A DNA stretch of 64,000 bases from Tindallia californiensis (GCF_900107405.1 NZ_FNPV01000006.1:124001-188000); one strand, 5' to 3'. Counted from the stretch's first letter, positions 8,673 to 17,635 are shown. Notes: generated by a model from the sequence alone, not told the origin. Numbers and translations are program-made.

Positions 8673-9509
8673 TTACTTGTTTTCACAATAAATAATGAGG
8701 CTGGCAATGAATTTTTTAATATTCACAATGCCATCTTTATTGGACTTGTTGCGAATATAGTCCATTCTTTTCCGCATCTGCTCAAAATAAAAAAGCGTAC
8801 TGGAATATTTTACAAACGTTTCATTCATAAAATCTTCGATTCCTAAATGAGCTATATTAGACATGGCCAAAGAGACGGTACGCCGCATTCTTTGTTCCAT
8901 GGACTTTGGTTTGGAAGACACTTCCTCACATAGTTCCCGCAAGGTGAAATCCGATAAATCGATTTGATTCTCCACACAATACTGACAAATCCGCAGGATA
9001 TCCTGACTCCCTTTTTCCCCCATAATGCCCAGTTGAATTAGCACTTGCTCCAGAGGCTTCATACACGCTTTATCTTCGATTACTTTGCCTGCTGCCGGTT
9101 TTTGTTCCATAATGGACTGAATTTGCTGAAACGTTTTGGCTATTTCCATGCGTTCCTTTACTTTCAGAAGAATCTTCTCTACTTCCAGCGCATTCACCGG
9201 CTTATGAATAAAGTATTCGACCCCATAAGCATAGGCTTTGCCTACCATTTCCTTTGCCGTTACCTGAGAGATCATAATAAATTCCATTTCAGGATAATCT
9301 TTCTTCAACTCCTTCACGATTGACAATCCATCTTTTTCAGGCATCAGTAAATCAATAAGCACTAAGTTTGGCTGCATTTGATGAATCCCTGCCATTCCTT
9401 CTTGTGCCGATGTGGACGTACCTATCACATTTCCCAACTGACAGTCCTGAATAATTTTTTTTATGATACGCAACACATGAATATCATCATCCAACAGAAA
9501 TATTCTCAT
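8673..9509 (-). CDS. GlnL/YcbB-like response regulator
   Basis: The 278-residue protein has an N-terminal receiver domain: acidic DDD at residues 6-8, phospho-acceptor Asp in LVLIDLLMP and conserved Lys in FIHKP. A C-terminal region of about 150 residues resembles the YcbB domain of B. subtilis GlnL, which controls glutamine uptake genes. I place the start at MRIFLLDDD because GGAGGG lies 9 bases upstream; the longer frame would add 14 residues. It overlaps the end of the sensor kinase by 23 bases. With the AGCS symporter upstream it matches the glnK-glnL-glnT arrangement, so glutamine or a related amino acid is the likely signal. Confidence 0.75.
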   Translation of the reverse strand: MRIFLLDDDIHVLRIIKKIIQDCQLGNVIGTSTSAQEGMAGIHQMQPNLVLIDLLMPEKDGLSIVKELKKDYPEMEFIMISQVTAKEMVGKAYAYGVEYFIHKPVNALEVEKILLKVKERMEIAKTFQQIQSIMEQKPAAGKVIEDKACMKPLEQVLIQLGIMGEKGSQDILRICQYCVENQIDLSDFTLRELCEEVSSKPKSMEQRMRRTVSLAMSNIAHLGIEDFMNETFVKYSSTLFYFEQMRKRMDYIRNKSNKDGIVNIKKFIASLIIYCENK

Positions 9510-10773
9510 TTTCGTCTCCCTCCAATTGACCAACGGGAATAAACACCTCAAAGCATGTTTCTTTATTTTCTTTGGAATGTACCCTGATCCTGCCCTTTAA
9601 GCCGTCCACCACAATATTGTTTACCAAACTAAGCCCCAGCCCTCGATTAACCTCTCCTGTCTGATAGTCAATTTTAGAAGAAAATCCCGGATTAAAAATA
9701 TGAGGCCTGTCTTCTTCTACAATGCCAACACCGTTGTCCTGAACCATAAAGCAGTGGTCGTTATCTGTTTTGTAATGAGTCACCAAAATGTTTCCCTGTT
9801 TAGGAATTGCTTCCATTGCATTGGTAATCAAATTTCTAAGCACAGACATCAGGTAATAATGCTGTTTCGTATAAAAATCCTCCTGGTATCTGAAATGCAA
9901 CGTAATGTTTTTCTTTGTTTCCTGTATCTGAACCTCCATGCTCTCCTTTAAGATCTGAATCAGCTCATGAAAATGGATGCCCGGATCTACCATCTGGTTT
10001 TCCAAAACACTTTCCACTCCACGCACCACCACATCATATTCTTTTTTGATTTCATGAATGTTTTTACAAATATCCAATGCCTGATTTTTCCAATTTTCTC
10101 TTTCTTTCTCTTCGGAAATATTGGTAAAAAGCTGATAAGTGCGACTCATGACCTTTTCAATATGATCCATGTTTTTTTCCATCCAATACACTTCTGTTTT
10201 AAGACGCGCCGTAAACCATAGGAGTTTTTTATAGCGTTCTTCATGCTCTTCTCGAATGAGAAACATGCGATAATGCTTATGAGCAATGATAATGATCATT
10301 GCGATACTGGCTCGTATCAATGCTGCTAGCAATAACCCCCGCAGCACAAATAAGTTTTCTGTAAAAAATTTACTTCCAATCCGCAGGTATACCTCCCATA
10401 CATTGCCAAAAAAATCAGAAAATAGCACTAGTAAAAAAAGTTCTTCCATGTTTTGAGGCTTTTGAACTTTTTTTGCCAGAAAAAAGATGCCCCCGTAAAG
10501 CAGGTAAAAGGTCATTTCCGGAAAAAGATCCATCATCTGCTGACCAGCCATCAACCGAAAGAGAAAAAACGAAAGGCTTGATGCCACGCCAACGTAAAAG
10601 GGATTTATTTCATCATATAAATAGATAATCACAGGAAATAAAATGGCCGCAAAGGAAAAATGAAAGTTTGTAATGTAAAAGTTAAGATAGAACTGAGAAG
10701 CGATGCCTATCAGTAGCGCCACCAATCCTAACTGTTTCATCTGTTTTACCATCTGTTTCACCATCTGTTTCAC
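9487..10773 (-). CDS. Sensor histidine kinase, GlnK/YcbA-like
   Basis: A 428-residue protein with about six N-terminal membrane segments (residues 14-165), a linker helix, and a C-terminal ATP-binding domain. The N-box is VLRNLITNAMEAI, G1 is DNGVGI and G2 is GLGLSLV near residue 378. No classic HExxN motif is visible; the phosphorylated His may be the one in MDHIEKVM, which I infer from position. The start is GTG after AGAGGTG. It opens with an 11-12 base tandem repeat encoding MKQMVKQMVKQMKQ, giving several Met codons. It pairs with the overlapping response regulator, as in B. subtilis ycbA-ycbB. Confidence 0.75.
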   Translation of the reverse strand: MKQMVKQMVKQMKQLGLVALLIGIASQFYLNFYITNFHFSFAAILFPVIIYLYDEINPFYVGVASSLSFFLFRLMAGQQMMDLFPEMTFYLLYGGIFFLAKKVQKPQNMEELFLLVLFSDFFGNVWEVYLRIGSKFFTENLFVLRGLLLAALIRASIAMIIIIAHKHYRMFLIREEHEERYKKLLWFTARLKTEVYWMEKNMDHIEKVMSRTYQLFTNISEEKERENWKNQALDICKNIHEIKKEYDVVVRGVESVLENQMVDPGIHFHELIQILKESMEVQIQETKKNITLHFRYQEDFYTKQHYYLMSVLRNLITNAMEAIPKQGNILVTHYKTDNDHCFMVQDNGVGIVEEDRPHIFNPGFSSKIDYQTGEVNRGLGLSLVNNIVVDGLKGRIRVHSKENKETCFEVFIPVGQLEGDENENISVG

Positions 10774-10952
10774 AGCCTCACCTCTCTGCTCATGGAGCCA
10801 GACTTATCCCACGACCATTTTGAGGTAATACCTATACCCTCTGGCTTTCCGCAGGATGACTATTATGATTCTACCAAATTCCAAAGTGATTTACAAAGTG
10901 CTTCACAAACAAGAAAGCTGTTTGTACAGGAGAAGGCTGTTTATACAGATAA

Positions 10953-10994
10953 AGAAGACCTAAACATTGGAGCTTTGCCACGTTTAGGTCTTCT
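10953..10994. terminator. 13-bp-arm hairpin downstream of the AGCS symporter gene
   Basis: Arms 10953-10965 and 10982-10994 are perfect reverse complements (AGAAGACCTAAAC / GTTTAGGTCTTCT) around 16 bases. It lies 110 bases after the symporter stop and 180 bases before the kinase start, so it may separate the two units. The T-tract on the minus strand is weak. The rest of the 331-base gap (10774-11104) holds only the AT-rich repeat at 11044-11087. Confidence 0.6.
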
Positions 10995-11043
10995 GTTCAG
11001 TCTTAGCAATAGGCTTAGTTTTTTGCATTCTCTACTTCTCTGC

Positions 11044-11087
11044 TTCACTTCTTTTCACTTCTTCACTTCTTTTCACTTCTTCACTTC
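11044..11087. repeat. 18-bp tandem repeat, about 2.5 copies
   Basis: The unit TTCACTTCTTTTCACTTC occurs at 11044-11061 and 11062-11079, with a partial third copy. It is noncoding, just after the symporter gene. It looks like slippage-prone low-complexity DNA. Confidence 0.8.
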
Positions 11088-11104
11088 CCTACGCCTTCAC
11101 TTCT

Positions 11105-12538
11105 TTACTGACGACGTACTCCTTCCAACACATTGGAAGGTATTGGTTTAACGGAAGGAGTCTTCGCCTTAAGAGCTTCCTGTTCATCATATTCTTTCAA
11201 CATGGCAAATACCACAGGGCTCAGGCCGATCAATCCAATGAGGTTAGGCAAGGCCATCAGTCCGTTAAACATATCCGATAATCCCCAAACAATTTCCAAA
11301 GGAATCACCGCTCCGATAAATACCAGCCCGATCCATGCCCAAGTGTAAAATTTTGTGATTTTCAAACCGCCAATGTATTCGGCACATTTCACGCCATAAT
11401 AATACCATCCTATAATCGTAGAAAAGGCAAAGAATACTAATCCTAAAGAAACGATATACCCACCGATTCCGGGTAGCAACGAGTCAAAGGCCACGGTTGT
11501 TAAGGCAGCACCACGAAGGCTTTCCTCGATTTCCATCACACCAGCTTCTGTCATCACCACCATCGGTGAAATAAGGATGACAAAGGCTGTCATGGAACAT
11601 ACTACCAAGGTAGCAATAAAGGTGCTTAAGGAAGCCGTAATTCCTTCCGTTACAGGATTGTCATTTTTTGAAGCAGCATGGGCAATAGGAGCACTTCCTA
11701 ACCCTGCTTCATTGGAGAAAACACCACGGGCAATTCCCATTCGAAGCACTGTTCCCAAAACACCACCACCTACAGCCGCACCAGTGAAAGCGTTTGCAAA
11801 GATAACATTAAAGACATATGGAATCAAATGATAGTTTGAAATAATCGCAAAAAGAGATCCTGTAATATACATTAATGCCATGGTCGGCACCACTTTTTCC
11901 GTTACTTTTCCGATACTTTTAACGCCACCTAAAATAACACATCCTACCAACACTACCATTACCAAGCCAGAGACGATGGTATTAACGCCAAAGGTTACCT
12001 GTAAGGACTGCGCCACCGAATTGGCCTGAGCCATGTTTCCGGTACCAAAGGATGCGATAAAGCCAAAGAAAGCAAAGGTGCTTCCCAACCAGGCCATGTT
12101 TTTCCCATACTGTTCTTTCATTCCATGTTCAATGTAATACATGGGTCCGCCTGATTTTTCACCACTTTCATTGGTTACCCGATATTTAACAGCTAATAAG
12201 GCTTCTGCAAAACGGGTGGCGCCGCCGATAGCACCACTGACCCACATCCAAAAAACAGCTCCCGGCCCTCCAAAAACAATGGCCGAGGATACGCCTACAA
12301 TATTACCTGTTCCAATGGTGGCGGCTAAAGATGTCATCAGTGCTTGAAAGGAGCTGATATCCCCTTCCTGTTCATCGTTTTTGTCAAAAAGCGATTTTAT
12401 GGCTGTGCCAATTTTACGAAACTGCACAAAGCGGGTTCCGATGCTGAGATAAAGTCCTGTTCCTACCAATAAAAGAATCGTGAACGAACCCCAAGCTAAT
12501 TCGGCTCCTTTAGCCACAAAATTTTCAAATAATAGCAT
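11105..12538 (-). CDS. AGCS-family sodium:alanine/glutamine symporter
   Basis: A 477-residue membrane protein with about ten or eleven helices and clear AGCS motifs: ALMTSLAATIGTGNIVGV near the N-terminus, GGATRFAEALLAVKYR and GVFSNEAGLGSAPIAHA. The family imports alanine, glycine or glutamine with Na+. Its position next to GlnK/GlnL-like regulators makes it the likely counterpart of GlnT. AAGGGAGGA precedes the ATG by 8 bases. It is separated from the kinase gene by a hairpin, so it may have its own message controlled by the two-component pair. Confidence 0.9.
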   Translation of the reverse strand: MLLFENFVAKGAELAWGSFTILLLVGTGLYLSIGTRFVQFRKIGTAIKSLFDKNDEQEGDISSFQALMTSLAATIGTGNIVGVSSAIVFGGPGAVFWMWVSGAIGGATRFAEALLAVKYRVTNESGEKSGGPMYYIEHGMKEQYGKNMAWLGSTFAFFGFIASFGTGNMAQANSVAQSLQVTFGVNTIVSGLVMVVLVGCVILGGVKSIGKVTEKVVPTMALMYITGSLFAIISNYHLIPYVFNVIFANAFTGAAVGGGVLGTVLRMGIARGVFSNEAGLGSAPIAHAASKNDNPVTEGITASLSTFIATLVVCSMTAFVILISPMVVMTEAGVMEIEESLRGAALTTVAFDSLLPGIGGYIVSLGLVFFAFSTIIGWYYYGVKCAEYIGGLKITKFYTWAWIGLVFIGAVIPLEIVWGLSDMFNGLMALPNLIGLIGLSPVVFAMLKEYDEQEALKAKTPSVKPIPSNVLEGVRRQ

Positions 12539-12682
12539 GTTTTATCCTCCCTTTTTTTCTTGCTTGGGTATAGGATAAAGTAGGGACTTCACGAAACTTC
12601 ATCAGGTATCAAATCATTCATAAAACAATTTCAATTTTTTACAATACTTAGTCAAGATAGGCCTTATTTCTTTTTTCTCTTT

Positions 12683-13885
12683 TTAAGCCTCCCTAGTGGT
12701 GGTCACTCTTTTTCCCTTCTTGTAAACCTGCTCGATCTTATCCAGTGCTTCGATGTTTTTCAGCGGATTCTCTTCCAATACAATAAAGTCTGCCACTTTG
12801 CCAGCTTCCAAGCTGCCATAGTTTTCTTCAATTCCCAAAAGCTCTGCGGCTGTTTTTGTGGAGGATTGGATAGCTTCCATCCCTGTCATTCCACCATCCA
12901 TCATCAATTTTAGCTCTAAGACCGTATTGTCATGCAGGTTAAAGGGTGTCCCTGCATCGGTACCCATGGCAATCTTTACGCCTGCTTCCCTTGCTTTGCG
13001 GAAGCTTTCAAAGTGAGTCCCCATGATTTTTTTAGACTTTTCTACCGCCTGCAGCGGTACCCCCTTTTCTACCCCAGCTTCTATAATGCAGTGAGGCGCC
13101 GCCAGTGTAGGAACTAGGTAAACATCTCTTTTCACCATCAAGTCAATGGTTTCATCGTCCAGAAAAATACCATGTTCTACTGAGTTTACTCCTGCTAAAA
13201 TAGCATTTTTTATTCCTGTGGTACCCTGAGCATGAGTGGCGGTTCTTCGGCCGGCTTTATTGGCCTCTTCCACAGCAACCGCCATCTCTTCCAGGGTTAG
13301 CTGTGGCGAACCCGGTTCTACCCCCGCCGTCATCACTCCTCCGGTTGCCATGATTTTAATCACATTAACGCCTGCTTTTAGCTGTTCTCTCGTAGCTTTT
13401 CTAACTTCTTCCAACCCATCGCATTCACGACCCATTTGCCAACCATGACCACCAGTCATCGCAATTACTTTACCTGCCGCTAAAAATTCCGGCCCTTTAA
13501 TAAAGCCTTCATCAACCGCTTTTTTTAACTCTACGTCGATATGACCATATCCTCCTAAGTCTCTAAAATAAGTCACACCGGACTTCAGATGCTTTTCAAG
13601 ATTCGCCACGCCTCTTAGAGTCGTCTTAGTGGCTGATTCTGTTGTCATTAAAGAAAAAGGGTCTCCCACCGGCTCCATCAAAATATGCACATGACTGTTA
13701 ATCATCCCTGGCATAAGGGTTTTTCCAGTGAGATCCACTACTTCCATCTCATCTTCTATCTGAATTTCCCCTTCTCTGGCAATTTGCTTAATCCGTTCTC
13801 CCTCAATCAGCATAACCGCATTTTCTAAGGGTTCCCCTGCATTTCCATCTATTAAGGTAGCGCCTTTCAATAAGGTTTTTTTCAT
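12683..13885 (-). CDS. Metal-dependent amidohydrolase (imidazolonepropionase/prolidase-like)
   Basis: The 400-residue protein has the metal ligands of the amidohydrolase superfamily: HVH near residue 64 (GMINSHVHILME), the carbamylated Lys in IKIMATGG, His in RRTATHAQG, His in VEHGIF and Asp in MGTDAGTP. It resembles cytosolic Xaa-Pro dipeptidases and related amidases that cleave small amides or N-acyl amino acids. The ATG at 13885 follows AGGAGGAG; the 14 extra upstream residues of the longer frame are unlikely. It lies 85 bases after the membrane protein gene on the same strand. Together they may import and hydrolyse one substrate. The substrate is unknown. Confidence 0.82.
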   Translation of the reverse strand: MKKTLLKGATLIDGNAGEPLENAVMLIEGERIKQIAREGEIQIEDEMEVVDLTGKTLMPGMINSHVHILMEPVGDPFSLMTTESATKTTLRGVANLEKHLKSGVTYFRDLGGYGHIDVELKKAVDEGFIKGPEFLAAGKVIAMTGGHGWQMGRECDGLEEVRKATREQLKAGVNVIKIMATGGVMTAGVEPGSPQLTLEEMAVAVEEANKAGRRTATHAQGTTGIKNAILAGVNSVEHGIFLDDETIDLMVKRDVYLVPTLAAPHCIIEAGVEKGVPLQAVEKSKKIMGTHFESFRKAREAGVKIAMGTDAGTPFNLHDNTVLELKLMMDGGMTGMEAIQSSTKTAAELLGIEENYGSLEAGKVADFIVLEENPLKNIEALDKIEQVYKKGKRVTTTREA

Positions 13886-13970
13886 TTCATCTCTCCTCCT
13901 AATGATTTTCTGCTTAACAGCAGTCATTGCACTTTTATTCGCTTTTTCTCTATTCGTTATTTATTTGAAA

Positions 13971-15182
13971 TTAAAGCATCTTCGCCATAAATCCTGCCAA
14001 TACCACGGATGCAATGGTGACCGTAGCAAATCCTGCCACCAGCATTTTAGGTAAGATTTCATTCAGGATTGCTTGCTTTTCCTCTTCTGTTTCGCCCACG
14101 GCCGTAGCTACCTCCTTGGAAATAATAAAGGTTCCGGGAAACCCAAACAATGCGGATACCCCAATGGCTATTGACATTTCCCGACTATACCCTACTACTT
14201 TGCTTAAAATAACACTGGCCAGTACAATCCCGATAAGCCCCAAGGATAAGCTAATGACCAGAGGCATCGCCAAGGACAATACCATCTCCGGCGTAGCACT
14301 TGTTAAGTTCGCAAAGATAACGGACATTAAGGCTACCATCGCAAGTCCAAAGGCATTGGCCTTCACCATAATATTCTCTTCTAAAAAACCTGTCTCTCTA
14401 CCAATAATACCCATGATAAGAGCAATTACCAACCGATGTACCACATCATTCAATAATGTAGCCACTTGAAAGCTTAAGAGAGCTACCAGCCCCAATTTTG
14501 CCAGATAAATAAAGGGAGTTTGATACTTTTCAGGAAGTTCCGGAACAAATTTATGCTTAGGCTTTTTCTCTGTTTCAGTGGTTTCAGTGGTTTCATCCGT
14601 AACCTTCTCTTCCGGCTTAGTTTCCACCTGTCCTGTTAATTTATTCTCTCTAAATAATCTCTGAATCTTTTTAGACTCTTTACCCAACATAATAGACGCC
14701 ACCGGATATCCAAAAAAGCCCTGTACTACTACCAGTAAGGCCGTAAATACTACTAAGGTTTCTAGTCCTTTAGCTTCCGCTACTTCTCCCATAATAATTG
14801 CCGCAACCACGCCACCAGAAATAGGCGGAGCGGCGGCTATGGCATATTCTCTGCCTAAGATAGGTGCTCCTACCAGAGATATAAATGCCCCAATCGCCAC
14901 TACGGCTCCTACGGATATTACCACGGTTCTCCATTGTTTTTTCAGTTGATGAAAATCCATCAAGGTGCCCATATGAGTAATTAAAAACGCTACTAAGATG
15001 TTCCCAATTCCCAAAAGTGCCGCATCGTTAAAAATGCTGGTAGGCAACCCTACCCAAAAGCCTACCAGTAAAATTGCTGAAGAAGCAAACATCATCGAAC
15101 AAATCGCCCTGGTTTTAATAGATACAAAGTCTCCTATTGCAAAAATGCTGCATACTACGGCTAACGCTAATACTCCATCCAT
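13971..15182 (-). CDS. Polytopic membrane protein of unknown family, putative transporter
   Basis: A 403-residue protein with about ten predicted membrane segments. An acidic, Thr/Glu-rich cytoplasmic loop (about residues 190-220) splits it into two halves. Gly-rich and Pro-rich helix stretches such as APPISGGVVAAIIMGEVAEA and FGFPGTFIISKEVA resemble transporter pore helices, but I do not recognise the family. AAAGGAGAGG lies before the ATG. A consensus promoter is at 15262-15290. The amidohydrolase follows on the same strand, so a role in moving the substrate or product of that enzyme is an inference from position only. Confidence 0.6.
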   Translation of the reverse strand: MDGVLALAVVCSIFAIGDFVSIKTRAICSMMFASSAILLVGFWVGLPTSIFNDAALLGIGNILVAFLITHMGTLMDFHQLKKQWRTVVISVGAVVAIGAFISLVGAPILGREYAIAAAPPISGGVVAAIIMGEVAEAKGLETLVVFTALLVVVQGFFGYPVASIMLGKESKKIQRLFRENKLTGQVETKPEEKVTDETTETTETEKKPKHKFVPELPEKYQTPFIYLAKLGLVALLSFQVATLLNDVVHRLVIALIMGIIGRETGFLEENIMVKANAFGLAMVALMSVIFANLTSATPEMVLSLAMPLVISLSLGLIGIVLASVILSKVVGYSREMSIAIGVSALFGFPGTFIISKEVATAVGETEEEKQAILNEILPKMLVAGFATVTIASVVLAGFMAKML

Positions 15183-15261
15183 TTTGTCCTCTCCTTTAGT
15201 GTTTTCTGTTTAATTGAATCATGCACATCAATTTATAATTATTCAGAATATAATAGAACTC

Positions 15262-15290
15262 ATTCTACAGAGGTTTCTCATGGATGTCAA
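15262..15290 (-). promoter_or_regulatory. Promoter of the membrane protein-amidohydrolase pair
   Basis: TTGACA (15285-15290), exactly 17 bases, then TAGAAT (15262-15267) on the minus strand, 80 bases before the membrane protein start. Confidence 0.7.
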
Positions 15291-15327
15291 CCGTCTTTCT
15301 CACTGGCAGCCTTCAAGAAAAATTCAA

Positions 15328-15606
15328 TCAATACCTGGAGTACGGTGGAGTTAGTTCTTTGATTTGAAAACCTTCAACCGAGTAAAACTTATAGCCCATG
15401 CGATCTAAATGATCTAAATCATATAGAACTGTTTCAAATTCCACACCATCCAAATCTAAAATCTGTTCATATCCCTCTGGTACTGCACCCATAGGTAAAG
15501 CGCTATACACTAGACCAGTTATAGATTTTCCTCTTCTTTTATAGCTAACACTATCGCCATACCATAGCATCTTCATTAATTTTACTTTGTGAAGAACAGG
15601 CACCAT
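15328..15606 (-). pseudogene. Remnant of a Panacea/SocA-like (DUF4065) antitoxin
   Basis: The 92 codons contain VKLMKMLWYGDSVSYKRR followed by GKSITGLVYSALPMGAVPEG. This matches the pattern of Panacea-domain antitoxins, where a Lys-Leu-X-Lys-Leu helix with a Tyr-X-Asp motif leads into Gly-Leu-X-Tyr and Gly-X-Val-Pro. Full-length relatives carry an N-terminal helix-turn-helix that is absent here. No ribosome site precedes the first Met. No toxin partner is visible nearby. I read it as a 5'-truncated leftover. Confidence 0.5.
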
Positions 15607-15677
15607 CTACTTGTCGTCTGGAATGAATGGACTAAAAAGCCACAGAGATTCGTTAGCTCCCTGTGGTTTTTGCCTGA

Positions 15678-16103
15678 TCACATCAAGTATTTTTTTACAT
15701 CATCCAAACTTTGATAATCCATCACTTGGTCAATCATTACTTCCAATGTTGCCGCATCCAATTCCTGTATTTTTTTTCGAACCGGTTCCGATAGAGGCCC
15801 AAATTTCTTCGTTAACAGGCGAAGTGCTGCTTTTACCAATGCCTGCGTTTCTCCTTCCATTCACCCTTTTTTTATGCCTTCTTCTATGCCTTCTTCTATG
15901 CCTTCTTTTCGAAGGATATCTGCTAGTGTCATGGTTACTTCTCTCCCTTCAGGGTATTCCTTAGCCATTTCATTCACTATTTTTTCCAAATCGGCTTTTG
16001 TCATCTTATGGGCGGCACTAAATACATACCGCATAAAGGTTTCCAGGTATTCAACACCTGTCTGCTTGTTTTCCAGCTCTCGAAGATAGGCTGCCGCTTT
16101 CAA
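15678..16103 (-). pseudogene. C-terminal remnant of an Rpn-family (PD-(D/E)XK) transposase-like nuclease, with in-frame TGA
   Basis: Two pieces lie in the same frame: LRELENKQTGVEYLETFMRY...EGIEEGIEEGIKKG, then a TGA at 15861-15863, then MEGETQALVKAALRLL...KKYLM. The EGIEEGI repeat followed by EGETQALVKAALRLLTKKFG is the usual tail of Rpn recombination-promoting nucleases. The catalytic N-terminal half is missing. Upstream the frame is lost by a shift near 16105-16140, where it meets the broken dprA. The nonsense codon, frameshift and missing catalytic domain together mark it as dead. Confidence 0.7.
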
Positions 16104-16417
16104 TACAGATTCCCGAAGTCTGTTGGGTCTACTTTCATTCTATCTGAATAGCCTTCATCCATGATGGTTAAAAGGTGAATCCCCTTTTTCTCCATGGTCT
16201 CCAATAAGCGTTCTGCCTTGGAAAGTTCCCGGGAGTCCAGCACTTTTCTCGCCAAGGTCCGTCCAATCCCCGAAACCTTTTCCAGGTCTACCTCGTCGGC
16301 TTCATATATCCTGACCGGCGATCCAAAATGCTGCAGCAACCGCCGTTGGGCCACCGGCCCGATTCCGGGAATCAGCCGAAGCCACAGCCAGTAAAGTGTT
16401 TCTTTCTGCCCCGCCAT
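16100..16417 (-). pseudogene. dprA: 5' fragment of dprA/smf (DNA processing protein)
   Basis: The 105 codons begin like DprA: LYWLWLRLIPGIGPVAQRRLL, then VSGIGRTLARKV (two helix-hairpin-helix motifs), then HLLTIMDEGYSDRMK. This corresponds to the opening of the Rossmann domain in intact DprA proteins of about 360 residues. After that the sequence continues into the Rpn remnant and stops. The ssDNA-loading domain is absent, so it cannot work in transformation. It follows a comM fragment, and comM-dprA is a usual gene order in Clostridia. An ancestral competence locus has therefore been deleted and patched here. Confidence 0.7.
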
Positions 16418-16439
16418 CTAAACCACCACCATGGAAGCA

Positions 16440-17450
16440 TTATGGTGCGGTGACCGAAAGGGGCGATGCCATAGGCAGATCAAAATGCGAACCACTTTTT
16501 TTCACATTGCCCGGCGTCAAGTTGATGACCACCTTCATCTGAGGAAAGATGTAGTCACCGTCCGTCAGAGCCGATTCCACCCGCTCCCGGGCCTCTTTCA
16601 CCGCTGTGTCTCCCAGCCCTACCACTGAGATGGTCGGCTGACCACTGATGCCCAAACATTCGCCAATCTCTTTCATTCGGTAATTCGCATGAAGGGCTTC
16701 GGTGATAAATTGCTGCTTTAATGCGGTTAAGTGCCTTTTTCGGGACCCTGATAAAATCGCCCGGCAGTTTTCTGATGTTCCGGCAACCGCCTTCAGGATT
16801 GCTTCCAGGCTCTTGCGCTGCTCGGATTTTGGTTTCCGGTGCTGGTCCAGCTTCGGTGGCGGCTGGCCTACCACATCTCCTTTTTCAAAGACGGCTTCAC
16901 TTTCAGCTTCTGCCTCATCCATAAACCGAACATAGGCTGCAACCGCATGACCTCGGTTTACTGAGAAACGTTCCAGGATTAATTCTATGTCCACCAGATT
17001 ATCGCCTTCGTTGCGGCGATAAAACCGGTCACTGCTCCAGGGATAATCCTGAATTCTTTGACAAATCTTTGCCTGTACCGGATTTTGATGAATGTATCGC
17101 AACAAAGATAAAAGGTAGGAATCGTCCATGACCAGCAGGCTTTTGTATCGACTCTCAAATACATGGCCGGAGCGTTTGTTTCGCCGATTGAACTGCTTGC
17201 TGAAGCGGGTATTGATCCGGTGCATAATGTCTTTGAGGGGTGCGTCCACGGTTTTCAGCATTAAATGGTAGTGGTTATCCATGATGACATACCCTAAGAT
17301 GTCAAAGTCCATCACTTCCCTGTAATGCTTCAGATGCTCCAGCAAGAAAAATTTATCCTGTTTTTTTCGAAATATGTATTCTCGGTTATTGCCTCGCTGA
17401 ATGACATGATAGACGGCACCGCGGTATTCCACGCGTGGTTTTCTACCCAT
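16440..17450 (-). CDS. REP-associated tyrosine transposase (RAYT) fused to a ComM/YifB N-terminal fragment
   Basis: The 336-residue frame has two parts. Residues 1 to about 270 are a Y1-type HUH transposase: VYHVIQRGNNREYIF, the HUH motif DNHYHLMLK, the expected catalytic Tyr in YLLSLLRYIHQNPVQA, and a C-terminal helix-turn-helix (MKEIGECLGISGQPTIS). From about residue 272 it becomes ComM-like: ISVVGLGDTAVKEARERV, then a segment ending HFDLPMA, which normally lies at the start of a roughly 500-residue Mg-chelatase-like competence protein. The join falls where both families could read P-T-I-S. GGGAGGTG supports the ATG at 17450. Forty extra upstream codons of the longer frame are not supported. 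Confidence 0.75.
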   Translation of the reverse strand: MGRKPRVEYRGAVYHVIQRGNNREYIFRKKQDKFFLLEHLKHYREVMDFDILGYVIMDNHYHLMLKTVDAPLKDIMHRINTRFSKQFNRRNKRSGHVFESRYKSLLVMDDSYLLSLLRYIHQNPVQAKICQRIQDYPWSSDRFYRRNEGDNLVDIELILERFSVNRGHAVAAYVRFMDEAEAESEAVFEKGDVVGQPPPKLDQHRKPKSEQRKSLEAILKAVAGTSENCRAILSGSRKRHLTALKQQFITEALHANYRMKEIGECLGISGQPTISVVGLGDTAVKEARERVESALTDGDYIFPQMKVVINLTPGNVKKSGSHFDLPMASPLSVTAP

Positions 17451-17552
17451 TGGCAACACCTCCCACCTTATTGTACCACATAGGCGGATCAAGCTGAAAC
17501 TTCTCTTTACTTCACTTAGAATTGCATAAGTGTCTGATGCCGTTGCTATAAT

Positions 17553-17579
17553 AACTCGGGTGACTGGCACCGATGAGTT
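17553..17579. repeat. REP-like palindrome, copy 1
   Basis: A 27-bp element with outer arms AACTC/GAGTT around the core GGGTGACTGGCACCG. The core itself is palindromic (GGTG...CACC). It lies about 100 bases upstream of the RAYT gene and matches copy 3 at 25 of 27 bases. RAYT enzymes act on such palindromes. Confidence 0.75.
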
Positions 17580-17603
17580 GTGCTTCCTATTCTATTTATT
17601 CTA

Positions 17604-17631
17604 TTGACAAAAACGTCCTTCGCCTTATAAT
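17604..17631 (+). promoter_or_regulatory. Consensus promoter of the AbrB-type antitoxin gene
   Basis: TTGACA (17604-17609), 16 bases, then a perfect TATAAT (17626-17631) on the plus strand. Confidence 0.8.
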
Positions 17632-17635
17632 GTGG

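Noticed and set aside
11044-11087. Possible CRISPR-like repeat
   Set aside because: Units are adjacent with no spacers and the sequence is simple TTCACTTC; it is a plain tandem repeat.
12539-12682. T-box or riboswitch upstream of the AGCS symporter
   Set aside because: No T-box sequence, anti-terminator pair or known aptamer core could be found in the 144 bases.
14014-14469. 151-codon plus-strand frame
   Set aside because: It lies fully antisense to the membrane protein gene at 13971-15182, has no ribosome site and shows no motif.
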